Shown: positions 37,772 through 50,800 of the stretch, piece after piece
Numbering within the stretch: the first letter of the stretch is position 1
How the letters are laid out: every line of letters begins with the position of its first letter
From: Dipylidium caninum
Taxonomy: Eukaryota > Platyhelminthes > Cestoda > Cyclophyllidea > Dipylidiidae
Assembly (NCBI GenBank): GCA_017562135.1
Contig: QEYB01001381.1
Span: 1 to 64,000, forward strand
Direction of reading: 5' to 3'
DNA length: 64,000 nucleotides
Made by a program: the position numbers and the translations under genes
Notes under the pieces: generated by a model
What the model saw: the letters and a program-made list of their open reading frames with translations, nothing else
Told to the model about the DNA's origin: nothing
Databases searched by the model: none

Positions 37772-40700
37772 TCCTGTCTCAGGGCCTCATCCCCATCCAC
37801 GGGAAAAAAATTCTATTTTGCTTGCGATGCGCTCTTGCCTCTTCCGAAAGGATGCAATAAAACAGGTCCGGAGTGCCCGTCTTGTTTTCCCATTTTAAAG
37901 TTGGGTAAAAACAAAAATACACAACAAAACGATGTAATTTTGTACTCAACAAAAAGGTAGAGGTCCAAACAAGAAAAAACACAAGAAAGTGTAAAATCCA
38001 TCCGACGAAGAATGCGCGATGACTTAGTTGCCAACTCAATGGAAAAAAACGCTTTCGCATTCTAAATTTTGTGCCTCAGAGGCACAAACTCCTCCTCACA
38101 CACAGGGAGGGAAGACTCACCACTTTAGCGAGAGCGCGTCTCTACCCAACTTCAAGGCAGACCGGAGAGGAGCTGCCTTCCACTGAGGGTCTTATGTCTC
38201 CACCCGACTGCCACCGCTCGACTCTGAGCGGTGGCAGACGACCGACGCCGGGCTGAAAGTGGACGCGCGACGGAATGAACTGAGCGACTGACGGGGTGAC
38301 ACGACCCGAGGAGCGCGTGGGGCGTCGGCCGGACCACCGATTCCTCCCTTCTGACACCAACAAGATGACCTCATCGCCCACCTCCCATCTGACCACCGGG
38401 TGAGGCGATCAGAACTGACGAGGCCCCGGCATCCTCCGTTTAGCGACTTCCCCCGCCCCGTCGGCGCTTTCGTCTCCACTGGAAGCAGGTGTCAAAATGT
38501 GACAATGGACGAGTGAGTTTCAACGTCAACACATCACTCGGGGCTGGTGGAGTGGCTGACGCAGCGGTGGCGGAGTGCAAGTGGCGTCCTCTCAGCCGTT
38601 TTCCCAGACCTCCACGAAGGCATAAACTTTGTTGTAGTGACACTTTAGTGTTTATTGTCATTAAGGTCATCGTATGGTGGCTCAGGTCAAAAAGAGATTC
38701 TCCACATCACCAATTTCCAACCTCGGTGACAAACAAATTCACTTAAGAGGCTAAAGAGACGAATATGGGGTTTTGTTTGCTATGGTCTAAAAACGGCACC
38801 GACCTTTCTGTGTGGAAGACCGTGAGAAGAGCGCGACCGCGACCAAATGCATGAGCGAAGGGGGGACGCACTCATTGTACCTAACCTCTGCCCAATTTGT
38901 ACACGTTGTCCAAAGGCCTGGACGAGCGCGAGCTCTCGGCCGTCGAGGGAGTGAGGCCGCCCTCCTGCCAGTGGATGTGTCGCCCGACGACTTTTCTCAC
39001 CACTTTTACCCCGGGTAAAGGGCATGACGGCCTCAACTAGTGTCGAGGTTCGTAGAAAGGCAGAGGAGGCTGGAACACTTCCCTACTCGACCTCAGTTCC
39101 AGTCAAGCACTTCTTCGTTCTACCAACAAGTAGCCGTGACATTTTCTGCTTAGTGTATCAGAAATGGCGCGCCGGAATGTCAATCTCAAACGTGATCCGA
39201 AGTGGCCATCGACTATCTGCCACAGGCGCGCATCCACCCGGTTCCGTGGGCCACTCGAGCCACATGAGGTGGCGGAGGCTCTCCAAGGGGAGGAGATGCG
39301 GCCGAGGGTCGCTTCGGGGTCGAGAACACAGACATGCGGAGGCACTGCTTCTATCGCCGCTCGGCTCGGGGCTTCCCGACTTCCCATGTGTATGAGTCTG
39401 CAGACCGGGACGGGCGGGCAGCCCACCGGCTGAGGAATGTCAGGAGGACACACAGAGGGGATGGCGAAGAGGCACAACCACCTCTTCCAGCCCCAAGTGG
39501 TTGTCGTTGCGAATGAAACCGCCGTCACACCTTCGTTTGGGTCCCATTTTGCTTCGCCTAGCATGGGTTAAGGGACGCCTCTCCCCCTCGTCATCTCGTT
39601 TTCCACTCGTTGCTGGGAGGACAATTCGAGCTGTGGCACAGCAATAAGAAACCACCAAACAACAGAGGAGAACGAAACGTCACCTCCTCCAAGGGTAGAT
39701 TATCCACACAATTTCAGCAAAAGGTGCATCCGAACGGCTGTCATGGGGTGGAAAATTATCGAAATGTCCTCTTTTCCTTCGTGGATACGTTTTTTATTAC
39801 CCTCACGACGCTTCCCCGTGACCGTCTCGTTTACCTCCACCGTCAAGGACCGTCCTTATAAGGGCTGTTGACGAGGCAGAAAGGGCGCATTTGCGGAAGG
39901 AAGAAAAGCACAACGGAATCTCATGTAAATTATGCAAATAACTTTTGATGGGAGCCTTTTCTACTCTGCATAAGTCACCGCATTTGCTATGAAGAGTCAT
40001 AAAGAGTCGGGGAGTGGATTCTCATTCTGATGAAATGGAGCGAGCCAAGTGGGGTTTTACACCTACCCGAAGACAAATCCGAGGACCCGCAGCCAACTCC
40101 ACGGGGAGGATTGTCGTCCCACCGTAGATGAGAAATCCCCACGAGAAGTTCAAACACAACAACAAGGGGAGAAGCCAGGGACGTTTGCGAATGAGCAGGG
40201 TGTAGACCTCCTTGGCGCCGACTTTTGAGACGCGGAAGTCCTCTGTCTCGTCGGCTTCTTGAATCCGTCCCAGGAAGGAGATTTCATTGTTTAAAGTCTG
40301 TGGAATCAGGCGATTTGCGGTGGCAACTTTGTCAAGGACGTGAGCAGCTTCGAGAGTCTGCTTCTTAGAATACAGGTAGACGGGAGACTCGACGGCGAAG
40401 AAGAACAAGGCGACAGCGCAGAGCGCAAGAGGAGCTGTCGTGAAGAGAATGAAGTATCTCCAACTTAAGCCGCCCTCCATACAGCCCAGTCCAATCGCTG
40501 CTGTGATGACACCGACGAAAGCCTCGAAGTTGTTTGTTATTAGCTGTCCCGCTGCTTGAAATTTCGACGGCATCGTCTCCGACAGCAGGGAACTTCCAGC
40601 CGTCAGGACACCGCCAATGAAGAGACCCGAGATGAAGCGCAGGGAGGAGATCCATGCGTAGGTCGGACTGATGGCGCACAGCCAGGAGAGGTACATCAAA

Positions 40701-41080
40701 GTGAGGCAGGAAAGGAGACAAATGGACCGCCTGCCATAGACATCCGCGGCGTAGCCCAGAGGCACTGCGCCAATGCAGCTGCCAAGAAAGACAAGGCTGG
40801 TGAGAAGGGTTATATAGTCGGCCGAGAGGTGCCAATCACACCGAAGACTGGGACCAAGGATAGTTTGAATGATAGTCTCCATAGTGTCCGTGGCATGGGT
40901 GACACCGAGGATGAAGATCATTCGGACTTGGAACCATCCAAATCCCAATTCGTTGAGAATCGTCTCGATGATAGGCGGCTTACGAGGCACCACCTCGTCG
41001 TCAGTGGCGCCATCATCCGTCAGTCCGAAGCTGCTCCCGAAGGCGGGAGTCAGATTTTCCGTGGAAATGCTCGACATCAT
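33435..41080 (-). CDS. SVOP-like major facilitator transporter, frameshifted in exon 2
   Basis: A multi-pass membrane transporter of the SV2/SVOP branch of the major facilitator superfamily. Family members sit in vesicle or plasma membranes, and the substrate here is unknown. Exons on the minus strand are 41080-40067, 36724-36487, 35471-35172 and 33713-33435. All junctions are phase 0 with GT-AG ends. Exon 1 holds the first half of the fold, including motif A (G-Y-A-A-D-V-Y-G-R-R, residues about 109-118). Exons 2-3 match the second half of SVOP (for example R-S-L-S-S-G-L-C followed by Y-R-L-G-I-L-T-A-P-Y). The start chosen is M-M-S-S-I-S-T-E-N-L; an in-frame ATG at 41167 would add 29 residues. 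Exon 2 changes frame at a run of five C (36580-36584), and dropping one C reconnects the conserved frame. Exon 4 is assigned by splice phase only. Total is about 609 residues if the frameshift is an error. Confidence 0.82.
34650..34960. promoter_or_regulatory. CpG-rich island with CCAAT box and palindromic ATCGAT sites
   Basis: It lies inside the last intron of the SVOP-like gene. CpG-rich sequence contains a CCAAT box at 34797-34801. About 60 bases on is ATCGAT-AGCTTT-ATCGAT (34859-34876), which resembles two copies of the DRE-type core-promoter motif known from insects. It looks like an internal promoter or enhancer. Which strand it would drive is unclear, because short open frames leave it in both directions. 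Confidence 0.35.
36580..36584 (-). other. Frameshift site in the SVOP-like gene
   Basis: Reading exon 2 on the minus strand, the frame giving S-A-S-G-G-L-L-N is conserved before this C5 run. The frame giving S-L-V-A-L-L-G-R-R-L is conserved after it. No GT donor lies between them to allow an intron. Removing one C joins them as L-L-N-L-P-S-L-Y-S-L-V-A-L-L-G. A run of seven G just upstream on the minus strand (36595-36601) is also error-prone, but correcting it by deletion gives a stop codon. Confidence 0.75.
37739..37772. repeat. TTTC tetranucleotide repeat
   Basis: About eight TTTC copies inside the 3.3 kb first intron of the SVOP-like gene. They yield a false Lys/Arg/Glu repeat frame on the minus strand. 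Confidence 0.92.
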
Positions 41081-42348
41081 GGCATTGCACGGCTCACCTC
41101 GCGGTTCGTCTACCTGTCTTAGGCGCGAGAGAGCGAGTGAGCGTGCGTGTGTGTGACTGACTAGCATACGGCGTCGAGCGTTGCTATGACGCGCGTGCTC
41201 ACGCGCACAGTTGAGGCGTCAGCCCATTGGACAGGCGCGGACCAATGGGCTTCGACATGCACGCGCGACCCAAGTGGTGTCAGGTGGAGCCAAATGAGTA
41301 AAGGCAGCAGTTAGAAAAGGCTGTTAGGGCAGATCAAATTGTTACACGCGCGTGCGATCCAATGCCGAAAAGAATGGGGTAGTGGGCAAATAGAGGCAAA
41401 CGACTAACGAACGAGGCTTTTGACTTTGACTGTATCCAATCATGAGATGAAACATGATTGGTTAAATGACATAGTCATTAACCTACCGTTCTTTCATTTT
41501 ACAGACTCACCAAGTTCAGAGTTGTTTGCGTCAGAAAAATTTGGCAAACAGAGGAACTTCTACCATAAGGACTAAGACATAATAACGTGTTCAACAAGCT
41601 GAAGTTAATCCTACTAGTAATCAAACGGCAGAAAATCAACGGATCTGACAAGAAACACTTCTCCGGTCTGGACAATGCTACGTCGGGCATACTAAGCACA
41701 ACTTATTACCTTCCGAGAGTGTCCATAATTATTGTCGATATTGGTGAATACTATGAGTTATTTTATAGTACACACAAGCAAATTATCACCGAAATGTCAT
41801 GTGAAAATCTAAAAAAGTGATAAGTAACACTGTTGATGTGGTGACGCCGCCATAACTCACACTTTTTCCTACCTGAACGACTTTTGAAAGACTAGGGCTG
41901 ACTTCAACTCCTATAATGTAAAGTTCTAAGTAATTTATTAACTTAAAAGAATAGAAAAAATTTTGGCAAATTAAAGAACTATATCTGTCTATCGATATTT
42001 GCAATTCTGGGGGCTAAGAAAAGAAGTAAAATATTTCGGTGCGATGTAGTGTATAAAAAGCAAGGGTCGCTGGTCGGCGCCTTGGTAATCGCGGGTCGTC
42101 CATCTATTCCTGTAGATAGCTTTTGCGTCAATGCACGTTTTTACGGTATTAAGACAACCAAAGCGATGTGTTTCACCATAAGGGTTTTAAATTATTTTGG
42201 TGACAAGCAAGGAAAATTGATGTTATATGCACACATCTGATGTGAAAATTTAAGCACTCATATGTCACGTGAACAAATGACCTTGTCGCTAATACGATCC
42301 CTTGTGCCGCTGCAATTTAGCCTGCATGTTTGTCATTCTTGACTTGCG
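41081..42348. promoter_or_regulatory. Divergent promoter region between SVOP-like and XPF genes
   Basis: This is the 1.27 kb between the start codons of two genes transcribed away from each other. The part nearest the transporter is CpG-rich, with repeated GCGCG and CACGCGC strings including a near-palindrome at 41191-41206 and an opposed pair of CCAAT boxes at 41221-41251. The part nearest XPF (from about 41400) is AT-rich with no clear TATA box at a useful distance. A short open frame at 41587-41820 has no recognisable feature and is not called. Confidence 0.6.
41221..41251. promoter_or_regulatory. Palindromic pair of CCAAT boxes
   Basis: AGCCCATTGG and CCAATGGGCT form a perfect 10-base inverted repeat around an 11-base CpG-containing centre. 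Each half contains a CCAAT box, in opposite orientation. It lies about 140-170 bases upstream of the transporter's chosen ATG, a usual distance for NF-Y sites. Confidence 0.6.
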
Positions 42349-45300
42349 ATGTCGATCTTATTGGATTACGAGAAAAACATTCTTCTTGACGTAAATGAAG
42401 ATAGTTGCATGTTTGTCTGTTCGGAAGGACTTGATATAGACACTATTTTGTACACTCTCATCAAACTCCATAATGATCCCCATAACTTAGTTATTGTATC
42501 AAATTACTCTCTTGCTGAAGCCAAGTACTTTACTACGAAACTTGTCTGGGAGAACGAAGCTTATATGCCGTTTATAATTACGGCCGAAGTCAGTACCAAG
42601 GAACGCCTTGAAGCCTACGGCCGCGGCGGGATTGTTTTTGTTAGCTCGAGAATTCTCGTAGTCGATTTACTCCGAGGAACAATGCCAGTTGAGCTTGTTA
42701 CGGGAGTTATTGTTTTGCACTGCCATAATCTCCGTGAATCTAGCCAAGAATCTTTTATGCTTCAATTGCTGAAGGAGAAGAATCCACAGATTTTCATTAA
42801 AGCTTTCACCGATAATGCCGTTGCTTTGATGTCAGGATATAATCGAGTTGAGCATCTTATGAATCAATTTGGCGTACCACGACTACTTCTTTGGCCGAGA
42901 TTTAACTTGGATGTGGTTAATACTTTGTCTAAATGTCCAATAAACGTCGAGGAAGTGCAGGTTGGATTCTAAATTTTGCAAAGTTTGCTTGTATTTCCTA
43001 GGTCTTCATGACGGAAGAAAGCATCAATTGCCAACGATGCCTTTTAGAGATGATCAAGTGTACGCTTCGCGAATTGACTAACATTAACCCCATTTTAAAC
43101 AATGAGGATTTCTCCCTTGAATCAGCACTGACGAACTCCTTTTATCAATTGGTTTGCTTTGCTTTAAAGTTTTAACTCTTTTTCCTGTCTAGACCAGTTT
43201 GTACATCGACCCAATTTGGCATCAGTTGACACAATCAAGTCACCGTCTTTTGGCAGACGTGGCCGGCTTAAGACGACTTCTTTTTCAGCTCATCGACCGT
43301 GATGCAGTATCGTTTTTAGATGCTTTTGAAGATCTTCGTCAGGCTGAGTTATCGACTCTTCGGATGAACAATTCGGCTAAAGTTTCTTCCTTCCAAATAT
43401 CCGGAAATTGCGCTAATTGGCTTCTTATGGGTCAAGTAGAAGAACTGCTATCTGTTGCCCGTAGCCGAGTTTATAAGAATTACGAAGAAAGTATTTTTTT
43501 CGTTAGATTCAATCGTATATATTCCTAGGGACTTACGCGGTTGAAATACCACCAAAACTTATTGCAATTACATCAGTTTTGGAGGAGGTGGTTGCTAACT
43601 TGACAGATCAAGAACAGAAACAGAAATATCCAATTCTTGTTCTCCTTAGGCACCATCGAGGTGTTGAAATCCTTAACTACTACCTTCGCAATGGCGAGGA
43701 AAAGCTACGATCCTGGCTAGTAGAGGGTAGATCTCGTTATGAGCATTTCAAAGAATTGCCTGAAACCGACTCACTTCCCAAACAGAAAGCGTCCACAGCC
43801 CCTTATAGGGACTCTACAATGAAAAGATATTCTCGTCGTGATAAAGGCTTTAGGCAGGTGATCGCCTGCACAGGAGCTCCACACTTTGGTGAAAATCCCG
43901 TCAAGTCGACAGAATTTGAAATCCCTTTAGAACAACAACCGTCAGAAGTAAAAACGAGGTCGGAGGTGACTGAGATTGCTAATGTGGAATCCTCCGTCTT
44001 GGACCTACCCTCCGGCTGCTTTTCTACCACTTTTACGAACTGCAAAGCGGAAAAGTTTCCAGTGATTCTTCGGTTTCCACCACCAGGCTGTGGTGAGGAA
44101 GGGGCAACGGCATCGTTGGACAACAAAAATTTAGATGGACCGGCTGGTCGCTTGGCAGCGGTGTTGACGGTTCTACGTCCGCGTTGCGTCATTTTCTTCG
44201 AGCCTCGTGTGGCGTGGGTTCGCGAAGTCGAGGTCTATGCCGCTAGAGAGGCGAGACGTCGAGTGTCCGAAGATGTCGATCCCACTCCTGTGAAAGTCTA
44301 CTTTATGGTGTACAAGGACTCCGTAGAGGAGCAACGATATCTCACGCAACTTAGACGAGTTGGTTAATTTTTGTTGATTTTTATCTTCACCCTTCCATCT
44401 ATGCCTTAAAGCATTCTTTTTGAAAAAAAATTTGCGACCTGGGTTAAGGTGGTTCTATATTGAAAAGGTGTTGTTTTCTTTTATATTGCTATTTGGATCT
44501 TCCTCTTTTGCAATTTATTAGAAGTTTCAACTTTCGTTTTTGACGACGAAACGATGCCACAACTGCATCTTTTGTATTTCAGGAAAAGGAGGCCTTCGAA
44601 AGCCTTATTGCCCTACGCGGTTCCGTGGTGGTAAAGAGGGTGGAGCCGTTGATAACTGCTGAAGCTTTAGCTGCGGAACCTGGCAGTTCTGCTGAGCCAA
44701 CCCGAATTCCGACCGTCTTTGTGGATGTACGCGAATTCCGAAGTGAACTTCCCGCTCTCCTACATCGGAAAGGCTTGCGAGTAGGTCGTAATTCCATCTT
44801 TTGGCGTGTTTTCTGAAAACCACATCTACCCGCACTCATGTGCATTTCGTTTGGTAAGATAACGTCTTCCTTCCTTTCAGTCACAAGTAGCTGTTTAGAA
44901 TTTAAGGTATCTCCACTGAGTCTGCCGGCAGAATTTTAGGAAGTACACAATGAGGCTTTTTGGGAAGGCACCCTCTTTTACCGTCATCTTGGTGGTATGC
45001 GAACAGATTTTAATTCAATTCTACGTAGAGGGGACCAGAAACAGCTTTGCATCGTAGTTGAGCGAACATCTGGACTCGTCTGACTTGTGCGCTTAGCGAA
45101 TACTTTTAACTCACTTTTGAAGTAGTAATTTCCACTTATTTGGAGGTGAAGAGTGTAGATGATGTACAGGAGGGAACCCCCTCATTTCCCTCAATTACGC
45201 ACGTTAATCCGATCCCTCCGCACCCAAGGTCCATCCGATCACCTTGACAATCGGCGACTACATCCTGGCACCCCACATTTGTGTGGAACGGAAATCGGTC

Positions 45301-47861
45301 ACCGACTTGATTGGCTCACTGAATTCCGGCCGCCTGTTTCAACAGTGCACTGCAATGTCCAGACACTACCTCAATCCCGTTCTTCTCATTGAATTCTCCA
45401 TGCCCCCGAACGGTCTGTCTCTATCCCCTCAATTAGCCCTCCCCGTTTTTATCACGACACAATGATGTCTTATTTTTCGTGTCCAATTTGCGGTTTTGAG
45501 GGACGAAGGTGTCCGTCATTACTGCCGATCTTTCGCCCACGCAGGTGTGACTTACAAGGCGCCGCGTTTCTCCAGCGTTCCGACCATCGCCACTCCTGCG
45601 TCCTTCGCTCTCTTCACGGGTCGAAATGCGGTGGTGTCGGCCGACGCGAGGACGGATTTGGATCCGCATCACCTATTGCCGCGTATTGTCCTCCTCCTCC
45701 TCCACTTTCCGCGTCTGCGGGTGCTTTGGAGTGTCACACCGTACTGCACGGCGGAGCTCTTCGCCGAACTCAAAACGGGGCGCGCAGAGCCCGCCTTGCA
45801 GCAATTGCCCCAGGTAAAGCGACAACTCTTCGCCGATTCGTGTGTTTTGGCCCTCCTCCCGAATGTCTCCTTGAGCAGGCAGGGCTGCAGTCGGTCGAAA
45901 CCGTTGCCCACAACTTGCTGTTTCGAAACCGAGTATGCTTTTTTCCTGTCAATTGCTTCGCGGACTTACCGGTGCCTCGCTCGGTGCCTAGTCGTGTCCC
46001 ACAGTTTAAGTGCTACGAAATTGCCCCTTTTCGTGTTAACCTCGCCAAGTTCTCTCAATCCGTTGTGACGGCTCACGGGCCGGCCAAATCCCCCATTCTG
46101 TGTTTAATCTGCGACGCGTTGGAACGCGGTGATTTCACTACGACTGACCTCCCGCTGATGCATCGGCCGACCTCTGCTCTTGACTTTGCTTCAAGAAGAC
46201 CCTTTTTTCCTTCCTCACCTCGGTTTTAACACATTAACATGCTCCACGTGCTTCCGAGATAGACCACTAAAAATATGCGTCTGTCTAGTTGTCTTCTTTG
46301 AGGTTTTAACGGTGTTTGATGGATCAAATTAGGTCATTTCTCCTTCCCACTTCCCCAAACGGTTTCAACTATTGTCTCTCATCTAGACTTTGTCCTTTTT
46401 GGTCTTTTCCCTCTGACTTATGGCAATGCCCACTACTTCAGGAGACTCTACTTTGCTGAGTATTCGCCGTTCTCACGAGAGAACGTCAAAATAATCAACT
46501 CTCGCATTGGCGTCTTCTTCGCTCGGTAGTTTTGATCTTTATACCGGTGGCTGACTTAACGCACTTTGATTTTCTCCTTTCCTGTCATGACTTTGTCAAT
46601 CGAGTAAGACTAATGACGTGAATCTTATTCACTTTTATGAAATTGGACGACCGGCCTATCTGGAAGTCAGCATAAGAGTAGAAATAATTTGAGTTGGTGA
46701 CCTGATGGGAGATGGTGTGTGAATCACGGAGATCCTAAAGTAAGCACCACTTGACAGCGGCACCTCGGCATTCTGATACAACCGAGACTCTCACTATTCG
46801 GGACGTGATGAGAGTGGTCCAGGGCAGACCTTTAGAGGCTGCGATAAGGGGAAAGTGTGACACTTCACTGAGGCCACTGGAAGAAGAATGTAATGAGTCC
46901 TCCTCTGATGGCGTCTGAAGTTAGCTACAGACTAAAATCGTAACGCAGCACCCGACAAGACGCGGAGTCACCTTAACATTTCTCTTCTCCACTCGCGTTG
47001 CAAGGGTTCAGCGCATTTGGCACCGGAGTGTAGGGAATGGCATAACGGAGGCATGAGTATTCCTGCGCTATTCTCGTCTGCGGCCCTCGCCGATGCACCG
47101 CCTCGATCCCGTTTCCCCTGAGGCCCTAATAACTCGTGTGGGCAGCAAATGCCCCTTCAGACACAACATACAAAGCCATGTCCACGCCAGTGTGTTAATC
47201 GTAACGATGGTGTTCCTTTCCATTTCTCCACTCAGCACCACGCAACTAACGATACTTTCAATAATCGAGGCTTTTTCCTTCCCATTCGAAGGACAGTGAC
47301 GGGCTGGGCGAGGAGAATGCCGAGGCGGTGGAGATGCTGATGCGAATGCCCGGCATCTCCTGGCGCAACTACCAACGCGTCCTAGCGCGTGTCAATAGCA
47401 TTGCCGACTTGGCTGATTGCGGCCTTGATCGCCTTACTGAGATATTGGAGAACAGGTTAGACTCCGCCTTTTTCCCCCATGAATGCCAGTTTTTTATTCA
47501 TTGAAAATACCGGTGAAAATTCGGCCGAATTCTTCTCATCACGAACGCGCAAGACACGTTAAAATTTGGCCTTACTAACGCTTAATTGACCTGTATCGCA
47601 TGCTTGGCGTGCCAGCGTATACATCCACAAATACTTATTGAAGGAATTATCTTGCTTACTTATTATGGATAAGTAGTATGAATATTCGATTTTCATTGCA
47701 GCGTGTGTGCTCAAAAATTGTACGATTTTCTCCATTCCGAGTGGACACCACCTCCTCAGTCCTCCCGCGACGCACTGGCGGAGGGAGCGGCGATGGCTGT
47801 GACCACCAAGCGACCGCGTTTTGCTCTCGCCACCCGGGTCAAAACTCTCAAGCGAAAGTGA
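42349..47861 (+). CDS. ERCC4: XPF DNA-repair endonuclease, nine exons
   Basis: The catalytic subunit of the XPF-ERCC1 structure-specific endonuclease. It cuts 5' of lesions in nucleotide-excision repair and acts in interstrand-crosslink repair, in the nucleus. Exons: 42349-42960, 43002-43151, 43193-43490, 43529-44358, 44583-44780, 45229-45412, 45545-45813, 47292-47455, 47702-47861. Phases agree throughout and give about 954 residues (human about 916). The N-terminal helicase-like domain matches XPF closely ([17 protein letters not shown]). The nuclease has G-D-Y at about 705-707 and the E-R-K-x-x-x-D centre at 716-722, with the preceding [10 protein letters not shown] (about 677-686), so it should be active. 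Tandem helix-hairpin-helix follows in exons 8-9, where ERCC1 binds. The start M-S-I-L-L-D-Y-E aligns with human M-A-P-L-L-E-Y-E. The exon 6 end is the least certain edge. Three 5' introns are only 38-41 bases. Confidence 0.95.
45814..47291 (+). other. Largest intron of the XPF gene
   Basis: A 1.48 kb intron with donor CAG|GTAAAG and an acceptor ending TTCGAAG. A plus-strand frame from 45462 to 46229 overlaps exon 7 out of frame and continues into the intron. I treat it as a shadow. No other gene is seen inside. Confidence 0.7.
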
Positions 47862-50800
47862 TCAACTCCCATTCCCGGGCGTACTCAGCAAATGCTTTCA
47901 CGACTCGCAGCCCCTTCTCTTTTTACTACGTTTTGCCAGGATAGCGGCCGACGAATATCATCTTTTTCTCAGGTACAACGCGGATTTTGGAGTATCAAAG
48001 GACGAGCATTTACTTTTTTCCACAGGGTGTCTACGCTTTTGTAAAATAATAAATTTTTAGACGTGGAACTGAATACTGAGAAAACTAATGGGTTAGGTTG
48101 GGATTTCTTGTTTGCATGCTCTTAATTCGTAGCGCCCACGCTCCGGTGCACTTATCAGGGTCCGGGGTCGCTCAAAACAAGCACTGTCGGGCGCGCCGGT
48201 CAACCGTGTTGGCCAGGTGGTGGGGACAAACAAATCCCCCGCCGTTTCAGGCGAAGAGAGGACACTGGAATGTTCAAGTACACCGCCCCTTTGGTGTGCT
48301 AACGTAAACAAGGCGGCCACCCTGTTTACTTCCCAGCCGTCCCCTTTGCGTAGAACATGCGGGTGCCCAGCCATGCGCAGATGGTTTCCTTGTCGCCTCC
48401 CCTCGTTAGTCCACACGTCTGGTGCGTACGTTGGGCGTGAGAGCCGAAGCACTGTGTTTTTTTGAACCAATACGATTTGTTTTCGTGGGACGCTCGTGCC
48501 CTGCAGCCGGCGTGGCGGAAGGAGGTGTGAATCTCCTTCGGTCTGCTTGCAGTGGAGAGCGGTGGGAAGAACTCGGATGAGGGGCACTTTTGTCACCTCG
48601 GTGGGGGGTCGAGATTTCTCTGCCTTTCATCCCGACTCACCACCGAGTGTGCGACTGGTCCGAGCCTCGGGGCGACCGGGTGTGGTTTAATTCGCGTAGA
48701 AATGCTGCTTGCTCATTCGCACGCGGCGTTATGGGGTTTTGTTGAGACTGAGGGGCGGAGACTTGTCGAGTGGCTCCAAGCGTCTGCTCTGGACTGGCGG
48801 CCTCATCTCCCGAGTTATCTTCGTGTCCGGTGGCGCGTCGTCACCGTCGTGGGGCGCCTCCTCGCATGTCGTCTGAACCGAGCGCCACCCAAGAAGGAAT
48901 GACAGGCAGTAGAACGCATTGGCTAGACGTTGGAACGAGGTGGTCAAGACAACTCGGTGACTTGGGCAGTGAACTGCTCCGAGGGGGGGGGGGGGGGAAG
49001 GTGGCTCTTCTTGAGACCAACTTTCTGTCCCACACCACACGCTGCGGAGGACCTGCAACTCCTCGCAATGGCTCGTGCGTCGACAGACGTTAAGGCGGCC
49101 TCGCAGGGGACCAACGCGTCTCTTTCACTTCCTACCTCTCATTTCAAGATATTTGCCAGTCTGAGCCAGTTATGGAGCAGTGAGATACACCAGCTTCCTC
49201 GCGAAAAGACTCGCTTACTCGACCGCAAACGTCAAAGACTGGAATGTGCAGTTCAGGATTGCGGACGAAGATGTTGGCACGCGGCGGAGGACTTGTTGTT
49301 GAATGCACTAATGGCGCTTCTCTGTGGAATAGAAGACCGGCACTACGGCATTCTCATCGTCCCCCAGTGCTTCTTAAAGTCTATTTACTGCTTCAGGGTA
49401 TAATAATTAACCTCACCGAGGCCTCTCGTCATCTGGCGGTTGAGGGAAGTGACGACTCCTGTTAACACGGCTGTGCTGCCGTCCCAATAGGTTGGTTGCC
49501 ACGGTGATTGTCCTGTGCATTGGCCTCCACTGCCATGGCGACAGCTGTCATGGCGGGCATGGAATTGCCTAATCACGATTAACTTTCCCTCTTGAGAGTC
49601 CCAACCAAACTGCACCTCGACGTGGCGTCACTTTCTCCCTTGTCACCTTTTATACGCACTTTCTCTTCGTACCGACTAATGACGTTGCCGGCTCATTCCG
49701 AATGCCGCTTAAGATAAGTAGTTCGAATGATGAGAGTTCGGTGGATGCGTTAGTTGACAGGGTGGTGGCCTCCTGAACTGCCTCGAGGCGTCCATGAAAA
49801 CAGTCCGCCATCTGGCGACGCGTCACCGCGGCCCTCGAGCCCTCGAGGCGGTGCGCATGAAATCACGCAGTCCCAAAGGCGGTGGAGGCGTCAAGACTAA
49901 AATCCGCTGCATTGTTAAAGTACTAAGAAATCTTCTGTCTCCATTACTTAACAGTTGTACTCCTCGTCCCATCTTCCATCCTTCCAATAAGTCTTTGAGC
50001 GAGACCGCGGCGTTCACTGCCTGCCTGCGACCATCTGGAACCCCTCAAGCCCTTCTGAAGTCCTTGCACACATGCTTTGTCAACCTGGTGCTCATATTTT
50101 GTGTCGTAAAGTCCATGGAAATCAGTCAACTCGTCTGACACATTTTGCGAATGACATACTACTTACTTGGCATTTGAGCGGCACGTGTGCACAAAATTTC
50201 CCACACTTACTTGGAGGCAAATTCACCCACCTTCATCACGTGCGATGGCACTTTTTCTGAAATATATTCGAGTGAAACTCTAGTCGCCCCACAACTGCAA
50301 GTATCATAGCTGGGTGACGAAATCTACACTGCCCAGAGGACAAAATTCCGAAGTTTGTCCCCACTTGACCCAAATTAGATTGGCCAGAAAAGGCATTTGG
50401 GTAACCGCTGCTTTAATTAAAGAGCAAGGGCAAATGACTCGAGGTCTACAGGAGTGCTGGAAATGCTTTTACGCAGGCTACCGCCACGTCTTAACCACCT
50501 CGTCGTAAAGGTGAAGTGATAAAGTCGTCTCATCGCTGCCTCGGAATAGACGATGTCCTTACGGCGAATGAGCAGTCTTAACGTGACGTACCGCGTGAGA
50601 GCTCAGGTGTCTGGGACAGTCTCGGAGGCCGTTGCGAGCGACCATTCCTCCACCTCCAAGTCTTCTTTCCATCCTTGGGACAGTGGAGGAGGAGGCAGAA
50701 CAGTTGGCATTTTATGTCGCCTCACTTGAGGTTGTTGGAAGGCCCAACACGTTGTTTCTGTTGCGTCCTGTCAGCATTACTTCCTCTGCGATACTTCAAC

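Noticed and set aside
37441..37800. A minus-strand frame with a repeated Lys-Glu-Arg-Lys motif
   Set aside because: The motif is the translation of the TTTC microsatellite in the transporter's first intron.
45462..46229. A 255-codon plus-strand frame in the XPF gene
   Set aside because: Its first part overlaps XPF exon 7, whose other frame clearly encodes conserved XPF sequence. The remainder lies in an intron and matches nothing I know.
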